A DNA stretch of 64,000 bases from Macrotrachela quadricornifera (Eukaryota > Rotifera > Eurotatoria > Philodinida > Philodinidae): contig JAJEKB010021580.1 of assembly GCA_022393335.1 (NCBI GenBank), forward strand, positions 280,411 through 344,410, in the 5' to 3' direction. Each line of letters begins with the position of its first letter. Position 1 is the stretch's first letter. The notes under the pieces were generated by a model. That model was not told the DNA's origin and ran no database searches. It worked only from the letters and a program-made list of their open reading frames with translations. The position numbers were made by a program, and so were the translations under genes. This document shows, piece by piece, positions 1-13,650 of the stretch.

Positions 1-960
1 TCTATAAATGTACTTGTATCAGTTGTATCAAGTGCCGAACTTGCTTCTGTAGACGACTCAATAAATGAGCTTATGTCAGTCATATCTGGTACCGAACTTG
101 TTTCTGGAGATGTGTGCATAAATGTGCTTGTGTCAGTTGTATCAAGTGCCGAACTTGCTTCTGGAGACGACTCGATAAATGTAATGGTATCCGTCGTATC
201 CGGTACCGAACTTAATTCTGGAGACGACTCGATAAATGAGCTTTTGTCAGTCATATCTGGTGGCGAACTTGTTTCCGGAGATGATTCCAGAAATGCGCTT
301 TTATCAGTTGTATCCGGTACCGAACTCTTTTCTCGAGATGATTCCATAAATGTGCTTGTATTAGTTGTATCCGGTACCGGACTTGTGTGTGTAGACGACT
401 CGATAAATGTACTTGTAGCCGTCGTATCCGGTATCGAACTTAATTCTGCAAACGACTCGATAAATGTGCTTGTATCAGTCAGATCTGGTACCGAACTTTT
501 TTCCGGAGATGATCTCATAAATGTGATTGTATCAGTCGTATCGGGTGACGAACTTGTTTTTGGAGATGATTCTATAAATGGACTTGTATCAGTCGTATCC
601 GGTACCGAACTTGTTTCTCGAGATGATTCCACAAATGTGCTTGTATCAGTCGTATGCGGAGCCGAACTTGTTTCTCGAGATGATTTCATAAATGTGCTTG
701 TATCACTCTTATTCGGTGCCAAACTTGATTCTGGAGACGATTCCATAAATGTGCTTGTATCAGTTGTATCCGTTGGCGAATTTGTTCTTGGAGGCGATTC
801 GATAATTGTACTTGTATCAGTTGTATCCGCTGACGAGTTTGATCCTCGAGTTGATTCCAGAAATGTGCCTGTATCAGTTGTATCCGGTGTCGAACTTGTG
901 TCTGGAGATGAATAGGTAAAGGTACTTGTGGTAGTTGTATCGGGTGCCGAACTTGTTCCC
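1..960 (-). repeat. Homogeneous 57-bp (19-residue) coding tandem repeats
   Basis: The word aaatg or a one-base variant recurs at positions 6, 63, 120, 177, 234, 291, 348, 405, 462, 519, 576, 633, 690, 747, 804, 861 and 918, exactly 57 bp apart and without indels. Each unit encodes 19 residues of the mucin-like protein. The array continues past the left edge. Confidence 0.95.
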
Positions 961-3900
961 GATTGAGTTTCTTTTATTGTATTTGTATCGGTGTTCTCGG
1001 ATACTGACCTTGTTTTTTTTGATGATTCTGTTGATTCTCTAATATCGGTTGTTGCCGCTGGTGAAGTTGCTTTTGGAGATGTTTCTATCGATTTATTCAT
1101 ATCGGTTGGATTCAGTGGTGAACTTTTCGTGGCAGATGTTTGCATTGAGGTCCTTATGTTGGTTGTGTCCGGTGTGGAACTGGTTTGTGGAGATGTGTTC
1201 ATTTGTGTACTCGTGTCGGTGGTATCTGTTACTGAAGTTGCGTCGGTAGATTGTCGGATGGATGCGGTTGTGTGGGTTCTCTGCAGTGTGGAGGTGTTCT
1301 CTGGTGATGTTTCCATGAATGTAGTCTTTTCAGTTGTATCCGGTGGTGAATTGGTTGCTGTCGATGTATGTACGCGGGTTATAGCTGTTACTGAATTTGT
1401 TTCATGAGAGGTTTTTGTTGATGTACTTGTTTTGGTTGTTTCCGGTACTGAAGGTGTTCCGTGGAATGTTTGTTTGGACGTACTTAGATTGATAATGTTG
1501 GGTACTGAATTCGTGTCTGAAGGTGGTTCCATTGATGTATTTATGTCGGTTGTGTAGAGTGCCGAATGGGTGTCATTAGATATTTTCATTGATGTACCTA
1601 ACTCGGTCGTATCCGGTACTGTACTTATTACTGGATGTGTTTTCGTTGATGTATTTATATCGGTTGTATGTGGTACTAGATTTGTTTCTGGAGATGGTTT
1701 TATCGAGGTGCTGATATTGTTTTGGAGCGGTAGTGAACGTGTTTCGAGAGATGTTTCAATCGAGAGGTTTATGTCAGTTGTGTCCGTTATTGTGTTTGTT
1801 TTCAGAGATATTTCAATTAATGTTGGTATGTCGGTTGTCTCCAATGCCGAAATTGTTTCTAGAGATGTTCCCGTCGATGTAGTCACATCAGTGAACTCCT
1901 GTACTGAAGTTATGTCCGAAGATGTTTCATTCGACGGACCAACATCAGTGGACTCCTGTGCTGAAGCTGTGTCGAAAGATGCTTCCATGGATGTACTTAA
2001 ACCGGTGGACTCGAGTACTAAAGTTGTGTTCGATGATGTTCCACTCCATGTACTGATATCAGTGAACTCGGGTACTGAGATTGTGCCGGACGATGTTACG
2101 CTCGATGTACTGATATCGATGGACTCCGATACTGAAGTAATATCTGGAGATGTTTCCATTGATGTACTTATATCGGTGAACTTCAATACTGAACTTGTTT
2201 CTACTGGCGTTTGGATTGATATATTTATATCGGTGGAATCTGGTGCTGAAGTTGTGTTGGAAGATCTTTCAATCGATAAACTCATGCCGGTGGACTCCTG
2301 TGCTGATGTTGTATCAGAAAATGCTTCCATTGAAGTACTTGTATCAACGGACTCCTGTGCTGAAGTTCTCTCTGAAGATGTTTCGATTGATGTGCTTATA
2401 TTGGTGGATTCTAGTACTGAACTTGTATCTGAGAATGTTTCAGTTGAAATACTTATACCGCTGGACCGTGGTGCTGAAGTTTTGGGGGAAAATGTTTCGA
2501 TTGATGTGCTTGTATCAGTGGATTCTGGTGGTGAACTTGCTTCTACAGACTTTTGCATTGATGTACTTATATCGATGGTTTCCGCTACGGAAGTTACGTC
2601 TGAGAATGTTTCGATCGATGTAATCATATCGGTTGACTCTGATGCTAAATTTGTTTCTACAGATGTTTGGATTGATGTACTTATACCGGTCGACTCGGAT
2701 ACTGAAGTTGTGTTCGAAAATATTCCGCTCGATATACTGATGTTGCTGGACTCCGGTACTGAGGTTTTGTCTGAAGATGTTTCGATTGATGCACTTATTT
2801 GCGATGCTGACGTTGTTGGTGGAGATGCTTCAACGGCTGGACTGATTTTGGTTGTTTCTCTGATTGGAGTTGTTTGTGGAGTAGTTTCGATTGATGTTTT
2901 TATTTCCGGTGTCTCTTGTTGTGAAGTTGTCTGTGAAGATGTTGCCATCAATTTCCTTGTTTCCGTTGTCTCTAGTGCTGAGGTTGCTTGTGAAAGTATT
3001 TGGCTTGAACTATTTATTTTCGTAGTGCCTGCTGTTGAAATTGTCTCTGGAGATATGTCCATCGATGTACTTGTTGCAGTTGACATATCACCCACTGAGA
3101 GGATACCTACAGATGTTTGAATCGATGTACGAATTCCTGTTGATGGAATGGTATATAAAGTTGTATCTGGAAAGGTCTCAATAGAGGTACTTAATCGAAA
3201 TGATGTAGATGAAGTGATCGGTGGTGATGTTCCAGAGGATGTATTTATTTCATTTGATGTACGGGTTAATGAAGTGGCTGCGTTAGATATGTTAATAGAT
3301 GTAGTCATTTGCGGTGCGGTACCGGCAAATCTAGTTGTAGTTGGAGATGTATCAATGGATATGTAATTATCAGTTGATAGATGTGACGTTGAGTCTGCCT
3401 CTGGAGATGTTTGAACAGATGTTCTGATTTCTGTTAATGTATCGGTAATTGTATTGGTCTGCGACACTATAGCATTAGGAGTAACTATGTCGAATGATGT
3501 AACCATAATTGAGGTTGTCTGCGGAGGTGTTTCAACAGTTATACTTATTTCAGTTGATGCATGAGTTCTTGAAGTGGTCTGAGAAGGTATGTTATTAGGT
3601 GTGGTAATTTGAGTTGATATATCTGTTAATATACTTGTCCGGGGGAAAGTTTTAATATAGGCAGTTGTGTCTGAGAATGTATATAATGATAAAGTATTTT
3701 CTGGTTTTGTTTCAGTGGATGTTGAGAGCTCTACTGATGTTTCAGTCGATAGTGTAACTTCTGGTAATATATTGCTTAGCGAAATAGTTTGAGGATGAGT
3801 GTGAATCGTTGTTGTAATTGTGGGTGATACACGATTTAATGAAATTGTTGATGAGGATCCTTCGATTGATGTTGTATGTTGTGCTGATGTATCAATTATT

Positions 3901-6900
3901 GCAGTCTTTTCTGTAGGCATGACATTTGATGTGGAGATTACGCGTGGTGTGTTGGGTAGTATTGTTATAGAGGGAGAGGTGTGTTTTGATGTTGATAGTT
4001 CGAATGATGTATCTTTTAGTGAAGTGAGTTGAGACATGAATTCGGTGGATAGAATATTTGTTTGTGATAAACTACTTATTACATTCATGTCTTGGTTGAT
4101 TTTTGTCGTAGCAGTGTTTTCCAATGATGTATCGTCTACTAGAGTACTCTGTGTGATTGTTTGAGTGTATACAATAGTTTGTCGTGTTTTCTCACTTGTT
4201 TGTGGAAAAGTTTTTGCTGATACGACAGTTTGTTTTTGAGTTTCTGTTGTTGCAGTAGCTTTTGTTGATGTTTCGATTACTGGTGTGCTTAGATGCCGAG
4301 CTTCGATCGTTTCGGTAATTTGTAGTGTTGTGTCGCCTACTAGACTGCTTTCTGTCGTGGTTTTAGTCTTTGCTGTAAGAGTTCCTCCCTGCGTTTGTGT
4401 TTGGAAAGTGGTTGTTTGAATGGGTGTAGTATCTGAGATTGAGGTTTGAGGACTGCTTATGTGAACGTAATTTGTCACACCGGTTACCGTTTGAGTATTG
4501 GTCGTTGGTATAACTGTGTTTCCTTCTATTGATGGGTCGTTACTATTTCTAGCAGTGTATATCATATCATCGGCTTTTGTTTGAATATTGATTGTGTGAG
4601 AGTTTGTTGTCATTTTTGTTGATGTTTGAATACTAGTGGTTTCGACATCAGATACCACTATGTTTGGTAATAAAATACTAGTTTTTAGCATGTCTATTGG
4701 TTTTTCCGTTGATTTATCATCACCTGTTATTTGTTGTGGGATGGATGCAGTAGTTGATATATGATCATTTGTATTAATTTCAGTATGGAAATCTTCGATC
4801 AATGGTTCCTTATTTGTTTGGTATTGTGCGATTGGAATTTCTGTTGAGGTAGGCCAATTGATATTATCTGTTCTTGTGGTAGTGTCGATGAATGTCCGTA
4901 GAGAGATGGTTTCTCTACTATTCGAATTTAGTGTAACTCGTGTAACATTTGATGTAAATACACTTTCTGTACGGTTGCGAAGAAATGTTGTTAACAATGA
5001 AGTAATCCTATCAATGGATTGCTTAGTAGTTGACACTAGAAACAAATGTTACAGTTGATTTGTACGATATATATATATATATATACTAGAAGGTTCCACA
5101 AAGGATTAGATTTAAAGAACGAAAAGTGGGACTTCTGAAGTGCATACTCCTACTGTACTTTCCTATGATATTCTATATTTCCCTATACTTTCCTACACTT
5201 CCGTATATTTTCTGGTGCTTCCCTGGAACTTCCTGCATTTCCTTGTACGTCCCTATACTTCTGCTGCACCTTCACCGAGCGGAGACAACAATTTATGATT
5301 TTATCATTTAAAATCATTTTTAGATTTTCTTAAATCAACAAAACCCATATTTTGACATGGTTTAATATGATTGAAAAAGATTTAGTTTTGATTTTCAGAT
5401 GATTTAAATTATTTGTTTTCTCTTGACTTCTACTGTACTTCAGGAGTACGAGGATCTCGGTCAAGAAGGAAAAAACGGATTTTTTTGAATTTGAAATCTA
5501 TAAAAACTCGAATCCGCTGTTTTTCCCTTGGAACATATCGAGTGATTCTTTCGTAAATCAATTTTGGCTGCTTTTCAAAAAATGTGAGATAAAGCATAAA
5601 TTTGGTGCAATATGGGCTAAACGAAAATTCATCTAATTGAACTATTAACAATACAAAAAAACATTGCTTTGCGTTTAATATTTGCTAAGTATGATCTTCT
5701 AATAATTATGAGAAAGAGAATGTTTTTTTCAAAAATGGTACATGGATACATCCTATTCCGTGATGTTGAATATTGCTCAACCAGTTCTACCTTTGAAACA
5801 AGTTACATACAATGTCGAAATCTCAATCTTCATTCAAATTAAGTGAACTAATCGTTTTTGATCGAATTCATCTATATCCAAATTTCTACAAGTTCAGTCT
5901 AGATGGAATTATTCGAAAATTCTAGCAAGTCTGCCTTATTCTCGTACCAAAAAAAAATCTTACTAATTTCGAAATACCTTATGAAAGTACCTCTAGCTCT
6001 TACTCTCATGCATCTCGACATGTTTTAAGGATAATCTCTGGAATAACTAAGAAACTTCAACACGGAATTCAATGTTGATGAGGTGTCTTGTATTAAAGAG
6101 TAATCAAATTTCTCTAATTGGATAGTATTAGTTCTGCAATATTGAACATGACGAAATAGGATAATTAGTCAACGGTAATCAAAAAGTAACTCTGTCTCAC
6201 TTTCATCGATGATGTATTTGGTTGTGGTCGTCGAAGTAATTGTAGATGGAATTACACTTGTCCAATTGAAGCGGATATGTGGTGTCAAGCCGGCAGTAGT
6301 TGTCAATGTTACTATAAATAACAATATATATTCATTTGAATTTATAACATATGTAAACCATTTAGTTCCATTTCACTTCTTTTTCTTAGAAAACACAATA
6401 CATTATTTAGTATTTCCCCATAGAACCTATTTGACTATATATCGCATAGTAAATACTGATTTAATATTTTGTCTTATCAATATTATTCGAAATAGAAGGA
6501 GAAAGCGTTCATATAAAATGGTTTTAGTACTGTTTAACTATTATATTATAGCGTGAACAGTCATATATGTGAAAGAAGTGGAAATCAGTTAACAATGAAA
6601 AGAAAAGAAGAAAACTGTAGCATTTAAGTATGATGAATTCTCTGTACCCTAAAAATTCATTCCTTTTTTTTATTAATCGAGAAAATTAAACCATGAAACA
6701 CTATTTCAAACTTAAACGAATACCAATGTCTTACACTAATATGATGGAAATATTTTCTGAAATATTAGTGATCATAAATTAAAGATTTGCTCGTTTTTTC
6801 TCCACAGTACATCGTAAGAAAGTATGAATTCAGCTAGAAAAACATTTTGAAAACTATGTCATAAAACTTAGTGTAAAATATTTAAAGAGACAGGATCATG

Positions 6901-9417
6901 TCGTTTAGATTCTTTCAAAAGATTTTTTCCTTAAAAGCAAAATGCAAAAAATGATTTTTTTTAAAGTTTTTTGCTAAAAATATTTTAAAGTTATTTCTTT
7001 GTAATATATTAACTAGGCATGAATATTTTAATTTTTTTTAGTCAAAAGCGATAGTTTCGTCACTTGAATTTAATGTCATTTCAAAGAGAGAAAATAAGAC
7101 ATGCATCACACTTCCTATTTACTAACTCACAATCAGTAAAAATACAAGAATAAAAATATAATAATAACCAATGATTGATAAACAAATAATGCATATATCA
7201 GAGTCCTACAAAAATAACTTTCTTTGATTTCCATTCCTATTCTTGTAAAAACAATACTTTTGTTCTCGCTTGACATATGAGTGTATATTTGACACAATTC
7301 ATATAGTTTTGTCTTTTTCCTTGTGAAATACTCACACATTATTATTCATTTCTAGTAAGTACAAGTTGGAAATTAGACAGAAGCTGTAAAACTTATCACA
7401 TCGTCAATATATCAAAAAACCAAAAGAATTGTGATAACGGACTTTTCTTTTATTGTTCTCGAAGCTTTTTCAAGAGTTTCCGTTCATGCAATTTTTTTGT
7501 AAAAGCGAAAACATAACGGAAAAACGGTTCCACAGGACTCTAATGCATATGAATCTAGATCACATAGAACGAATAGGTTTCTTTTAAAAAACTTAATTTC
7601 TACAGATATTAAGTCATCCTATAAATTAGATGAGTAGAATAAAAGAAATAATGTAAACAATATTAAAATTGATAAACATTCCTTCTCGTGTTTCATTTGA
7701 CTTTTAAACTACACAATTGCAAAGAAACAGTTTTTAACATGCATCCATAGAATTATTGATGGAAGAATTAATCAGGAGTGAATGTAAGACAAGCATCTTA
7801 ACAACGATATTGGCAAGCTATCTACAATTTTTATTAATCAAAAAGGAAGAATTAGGATTTGTTTTGATACAACATCATGGAAGACATAACTATTACTAAC
7901 TCAATCATTTTTTAGAAATATCTCGGGACAGTTTATTAACATACTATGCAGTTCGAATGAATGTGAGATAGACGAACGTCATATCTGTATTCAGATGTCG
8001 CTTACATAATCATTTTTTCGCTTCTTAATGTTAATCAAATTAAGACAAATTTCTTATCAAAATGTAAATAGATAATTATATTAAATTGTGAGGAAATTTT
8101 ATCATTTATTTATGAATTTGCATGAGCAAATGATTCAGATAGTCTCTATCCAATATGTATCAACCTCAAGACTTTATTGGAAAGACAAAATAATTTATAA
8201 AAATGGCTGATTTGATAATGATTGTATCTTCCATTATATTATGTCAATACACGTTCCAACTCTGCCTCTTTTAATGAGTAAAAGTTTTAGTTAACTAATA
8301 AATGTCATTATTCAGATATTCAATTAACATTCATTCTATTTTATCTTAATGTTGAAAATTATTGAAATTTAAACTAATTAAGCTAACGTTCTCATAAACT
8401 TCATGTTGACTATCTATAATAAAATAGATTTTGCTAACATAACTGATGCACTCTATAAGTTAAATTTCAATAATCATATCAAAATGTGTCTTTTTGAATA
8501 TTCTTAGCAAAATGTCTCTTTCAAGAGCAAAAAAAGAAAAAATGATTCGATGAGTAACTCTAAGAAAATTGTGATGTATTAATTGTTTGAGATATTATTG
8601 TTGATATTACTTAGTACGATACGACAAATATGATACTTTATTTCTTTTATTACAAATGAATAAATTATTTACCTGTAGAATTCTCATTAAATAAACAGAG
8701 AATAAGCTGAAGATTTATTTCTTCACCATTAGTAAATGATAATATTAGACTTGTTTCATTAAATAAAGTCTTTATATGAGAACGAATCATGGCCTTGTAG
8801 TTTTGTCGACAACCATCTAAATAACATATCCTTGGATATGTAACCGAGACTACGATAATAAATACATCTCCATAGTAGCCTAAATTTTTATAACACTGAT
8901 TCACAAGTGTTCTAAAATAAAAAACAAAAACATTCCATCAAATAATAAACTACATAGTTCTCTCATACTCTGTTGCTCGTTTCTTCTTGTCAATATTTAT
9001 TGATGATGGATGAACAAATCGAGCAGAAATTATTTTAATTCCTGAGAGATGAACTGCTCTCATAAACTATATAATTAGATAAAAAAAACATCAAACAATA
9101 ATTTTAGAAAAGTGCATAGTATACATTATTGGCTAAAATATCTAAATGATCAACGATACGAGAAGTTGCATTTACCAAGTTGGTTGTATATATAAGAGTG
9201 AACAACTCAGTGACTGAACAAACATTGAAGAAATATAAAGATAGATAAATGCAAAAGAAAACATAACATACACGTATCTTTAACATCCACTTGTTTAATT
9301 GGAAGATAAAGTGGAATTAAAGCCACAACAATCGTACATCCGATTGTACATATGATGCACATAGAACAGAACATACCTATTGATGGCCTATATCTTCTTG
9401 TCATTCGTCTCATTCGC
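1..9417 (-). CDS. Giant membrane-anchored mucin-like Ser/Thr-rich repeat protein (3' end beyond window)
   Basis: Exons read on the minus strand: 9417-9272, 9213-9125, 9066-8954, 8911-8673, 6311-6201, and 5035 to the window edge. I checked every codon of the last exon and found no stop, so about 1,678 codons are open. All junctions are GT-AG and keep one frame. The protein starts with a basic run, then a hydrophobic segment (MFCSMCIICTIGCTIVVALI), then an ectodomain with several Cys and N-glycosylation sequons (NATS, NETS, NENST), then Thr/Ser-rich sequence and about 70 repeats of 19 residues (consensus like FIESSPETSSVPDTTDTST). This fits a type II surface mucin, but no named domain is recognised. 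The last exon is certain as an open frame. The join across the 2.36-kb intron (8672-6312) is inferred from phase and composition. Alternatively, exon 8911 ends at its own TAA (8667-8665), giving a separate small membrane protein. Confidence 0.62.
961..4030 (-). repeat. Diverged 57-bp coding repeats of the same protein
   Basis: The 57-bp spacing continues (for example 2161, 2218, 2275, 2332, 2389 for the gatgtacttatatcggtg-like word), but units differ at many positions. Encoded units resemble TDISTSIETSSETTSA with Ser, Thr and acidic positions conserved. From about 4030 to 5035 the sequence stays Thr/Ser-rich but periodicity fades. Confidence 0.85.
5036..6200 (-). other. Intron of mucin-like gene with pyrimidine-rich tract and (TA)n
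   Basis: Bounded by a GTGAGA donor at 6200 and a tttgtttctag acceptor ending at 5036. It holds a short (TA)n run near 5070-5090 and, at about 5150-5270, a degenerate plus-strand series of short units like tttccctatac. No coding sequence is recognised. Confidence 0.5.
6312..8672 (-). other. Putative large intron of mucin-like gene, no recognisable feature
   Basis: AT-rich sequence between donor GTAAAT at 8672 and acceptor tttatag ending at 6312. No open frame with family resemblance and no clear transposon end was seen. The length is unusual against the 42-58 bp introns upstream in the same gene. Confidence 0.4.
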
Positions 9418-11042
9418 CTATAAAAATAATTCTTAGATTAAGAAATGGGATAATAAGAACTATTACTAATTCATATATGATCATATCAGATCCATACAAT
9501 AAGATATCTACAGATTTATTTACAAAGGCACATAAATAACATCATCATGTCTTAATGTTTTCAATGTAATTCAAATTAATTTCACATTGAACACAAAATC
9601 TTTTATTTATAAATCTAACCCATCGGTATATCCTTACGGACACATTATCTTATCTATAGTTTATTCGTATACTATTATATTTAGATTTGTGTTTACACCC
9701 TTAAACATGTAATTTATTTCGAGTATCAATAATCTTTATATGAATATCCATACATCTATACCTTTTACTTATTTTCATGCCTGTATCCTTATCACAATAC
9801 GTTTATGTTTAGTGCTCATAGCTATAGCTTTTAAATACTGTTCTTTTCGTCTTCACTTATGATGTTAGATTTATAGACTGAGTCTCATTCTTTTATGGAT
9901 CTTTATTTATATTCATTTAAGTAGTTTCATCAAATTTAATCACTAGAATATCATTTTATTGTCATGTTTCTTCAGTAATATATATTACTATGGAGTCTTA
10001 GGTATCTATGTCTAAATTGATGAATATTTAATGGGTAGAAATATCTTGTGCTCGTTTATTGCATATTTGTGTAGGACGAGATAAATGTATGTTTAGTGTT
10101 TTAATAGAGATAACTCGTGTCCCAAGCATTCGATGCTGGAGTAAAGTATTCTTTGAAAATTTAAAAGAAAATTTTCTCGATTTTATCAATAGTTCACAAA
10201 TAAGTCAATGGTTTAGTATGCAATAAGAGAAAAGTACTTTTTGTCAGATTGATTATTATTTCATTACTTTAATGGTACGAAATACTATACTGTTCAACAA
10301 GACTTTTTTTCTTCGTTATATTTCTTGATAGTAACAGCAATGTAGTTATCATTTCTCTTGTGAGAAAAAAAAAACACGTCAAATCATAGACGGTCTGATA
10401 AGACAAGATAAGATCATTCAGTTGATCTTTGTACATTCCTTGATATAAGAATCTTGTCAGAATTCTGCTGATATATTACAATTTGAGTATTACGAAATCT
10501 TTAAAAAAAAACCTATTGATAGTATTGAATTGTATCGTATGATTAGATAAAATATCTTGTATGATCTAACATCTGCTTGTTCAACCTGGGAACATGATTG
10601 ATTGTCTAGAAATCGTAATTTCAATCTATATATTATATGATCCTTTTAGGAGAAATAAATTGTTGTGCTTTATAGCACTTTAGATGAGAAAGATAAAATA
10701 TCCATGAATATCTAACCACTTGTTTGAGAAAAATTTTCTTTGATTGATATTTATTGTAATAGTTCGGTCAAAAATGAACAGAAAAGTTTTGACTGAAAAA
10801 AAAAGTTAGGTTTGATTCGTAATGACGACAATTTAGAGAGTATTATAAAATTATATGTTGAAATGTCTACAATTGATTTCAAGCTTTTAAACTTATAGTT
10901 TACGAATTATTAGAGGGCTCCTGGACTAGTATAATTACGAGATATTTATTTTTTTTATTGAAACTTTGTTAAGATAAAAATGTTTTACAGTGTAGTATTT
11001 TTATAAAATGATCAAAATAGGAAGAAACTCTTTGTTTTGAAC

Positions 11043-11415
11043 CAGAGATGTCCATCGCGGCTGAGAGTCTGCCGCTGCCGCGCCGCGACGATAATCACCA
11101 AAAAGCTACCGCGACGCGATGATAGTCAAAAAAGAGCTACCGCGCCGCGATGTGACACTAAAAAAGCTTGCCGCTACCGCGCCGCTGCCGCGATGGTATT
11201 TTTAAAAATATCTCCATTTTCAAGGCTGTGACTGGTTTAAACTAGAGCTACTGTCGCTAATCGCTCAGATTCGTCAAATCTTATAGTGCAGCAGACATCA
11301 ATGTCAAGATTATCTGTAAATTCATGAGTTTTTTAAATTTTTTTCTAGAAAAGCTGCCGCGACCGCCACGGCGGCAGCGGTAGCGGCAGCGGCAGCGCCG
11401 CGATGGACATCTCTG
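11043..11415. mobile_element. hAT-like MITE, 373 bp, GC-rich arms, 8-bp target duplication
   Basis: Perfect 19-bp terminal inverted repeats (CAGAGATGTCCATCGCGGC at 11043-11061, its reverse complement at 11397-11415) are flanked by the direct repeat TTTTGAAC at 11035-11042 and 11416-11423. A CAG start and 8-bp duplication are hallmarks of hAT elements. The subterminal arms carry many ccgc/gcgg words, strikingly GC-rich for this genome. No transposase frame is present, so it is non-autonomous. Confidence 0.88.
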
Positions 11416-12443
11416 TTTTGAACCATTTATATTGCACCTAAATCTTAAAAAAATGAGAGTCGTTTGATCATTCTCGTACTATAGTAAATCTCTAATGACG
11501 GGTAAAATATGAGCTTACAAGCTTGAGATCATCTGTAGAAATTTTGTCACACAACTTTAAATAGCTTGAATTCAGCTAGGTCTACTGAAAACGATCCATG
11601 AATTATTGAACTTCGATGTAGCTCCATCCAGGAATGCTCATTGAGCTGTCTATCTAGTTGAAAATTTTCTCAAAGATAGTTTGTCTTATTACGTTGGTCC
11701 AAGTTGTTTATCATCATTTTAACCATTGTTTTATTTTATAAATTACATCACAATATCTTCATGGATAGAAAAGAAAAGTAAATGTTGTTTCTAGATATTG
11801 TTTTACTTGACACTGATTTCGATATTTTAGCTATTAACTGTAATAATCGTTCTTGAAGGACAAGTTTCTCTTCAAATTATTATGGATATTACTACTATAC
11901 AATACTCTGCTGTATTTATCAAAGATTTTCATCATATCATTTTACATGTTCATGATTATATAAAATCAACTATGACTTGTTTTCGATCTTGAAACTAACT
12001 AAACATTGATTCTTCAACATCTTGGACAAAATTATTTCATCTCATTTGACCTTACTCCAATCGATTCTATCTGTGTTTCTATCACTTTAACTTAATGACG
12101 TATTGTTATACCCTACCATATTGCCTATAAGCAAATAACGTTTCCTCTTCTCTTCCATCCAACCGCTGAAATACTTCCATTTTTCGATTATTATCATAAT
12201 AAGTATATTACTTTTTCAAATTTCATAAATAACTGCTTATAAAACGATAGTGGTTCGTACAATTCTAATGAAACTACTTAGAATGTGAGAGATGAAATAA
12301 CTGTTCTTTTTAACAGGACGGTATGTCTAATAAATCAATCTAACGTGGAAACCGAATCAACTGACAAATTGCTTTTATACTCAGGCTGCGTGCATAAGCC
12401 AGACCCTAGAAAAGTATTTAGAAAGATCCAAAAGAATAAGTAC

Positions 12444-12593
12444 CATAGACCGTCTGTTTAGAGTTATACAAATTTTACTGGAATTTTAACCTATGACATG
12501 GCATATACCATGCAAATCTAATGACGGTATATATATCATGTTGTACGCTAAAATTCCAGTAAAATTTGTATAATTCTAAACAGAAGGTCTATG
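12444..12593. mobile_element. Fold-back MITE with 45-bp arms
   Basis: Arms 12444-12488 and 12549-12593 are inverted copies with two mismatches in 45 bases, starting CATAGACC and ending GGTCTATG, around a 60-bp loop that itself contains short palindromes. No clear target duplication was found, so the superfamily is unknown. Confidence 0.7.
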
Positions 12594-13570
12594 AACATTT
12601 ATTATTTTGGGGTTTTTAAGACTTTCGTGGGATCTACATTATGTATATAATCCGAGCCGAAAGCTGTTTGACAGTTGAATTGGTTTTCTCATAAGTCCAT
12701 ATTCTAAATACTCGATACTCAGTTCGATTTATCAGGCAAAATCAAATTAATATTCCACTAAAGTCTTATAGTTTTCCTAAAACCTTATGAGTTTTTCTTT
12801 TAGTAGTTTATAATAGATGTGAAAATCTCAGATTTAAATCCAAGTATTATGTGTACTTTAAAACGTGAAAAATAGTTGACAACAGATTGATTTTGATCAA
12901 ACTGTCTTAAAAAATCGTCGTTAAGAGCAGTAGGAAATAGGGTTCGACTATCTCACGATTACAAACTCCGTCCAAATGAACTAAAGAACTGTTTGGACAT
13001 TTCTTTTCAAATGAACTGAAGTAATGTCCTTAAGGATACTCTCTCTTCTTATTAAAAAAAAAATTAAAAAATTTTTTTTTTGTTTGTGTTCTAAAAGTGG
13101 ACCGGATGTTGGGCTTTCGTTCTTCGCTTGAACAAGCTCAATCCGACTTGTCGTTGATTTTTTATTCGATTTATACAAAAATATGTCGAAATTTTACTCT
13201 CTAATAACAAGTAATAGAAGGTTTCCATAACAAATAGTTCATAGAATCGCTAAAAAACAAATTTTCGACTTTTTAAAGTTGTTTTGAGTTTTTCTCAACG
13301 GGAAACAAACTGATTTCAATAATTGAAATCAATTTGAAATCATTCGAAATCACGAAATCAGTTTATTCCCCCTTGTGTGAATTGGACAAAACCTAATAGG
13401 CTTTTCTTGAGCAAAATAAAATTCTCTAAAAAATTATAGGTTTTACAAAAAATCGCCAAAAGCTCTGGAAAATTTTTTTCCTCGAACACATCTTTGATCA
13501 TTTTAGGTGTTCTATTTATGATAAAAATTTCAGTCTGATCGGTCTTACCATCTTTGAGATATAGAAATGG

Positions 13571-13650
13571 CAGAGGTGCAGAATCTGCCGTAAAAAAGAA
13601 AAATTTCCCCGAACGCGCGTTCCCGCACACGGGTAGATTCTGCACCTCTG
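13571..13650. mobile_element. 80-bp hAT-like micro-MITE with 8-bp target duplication
   Basis: Perfect 16-bp inverted ends (CAGAGGTGCAGAATCT at 13571-13586; complement at 13635-13650) are flanked by AGAAATGG at 13563-13570 and 13651-13658. The end sequence matches the hAT CAGnGGTG consensus. At 80 bp it cannot encode anything. Confidence 0.88.

Noticed and set aside
73..3120. Long plus-strand frames (73-915, 991-1407, 1570-3120) reading SVVSGTELVSGDDSINVLV-like repeats
   Set aside because: They are the antisense of the mucin-like repeats. The minus strand stays open across all the plus-strand stops and has typical Ser/Thr mucin composition.
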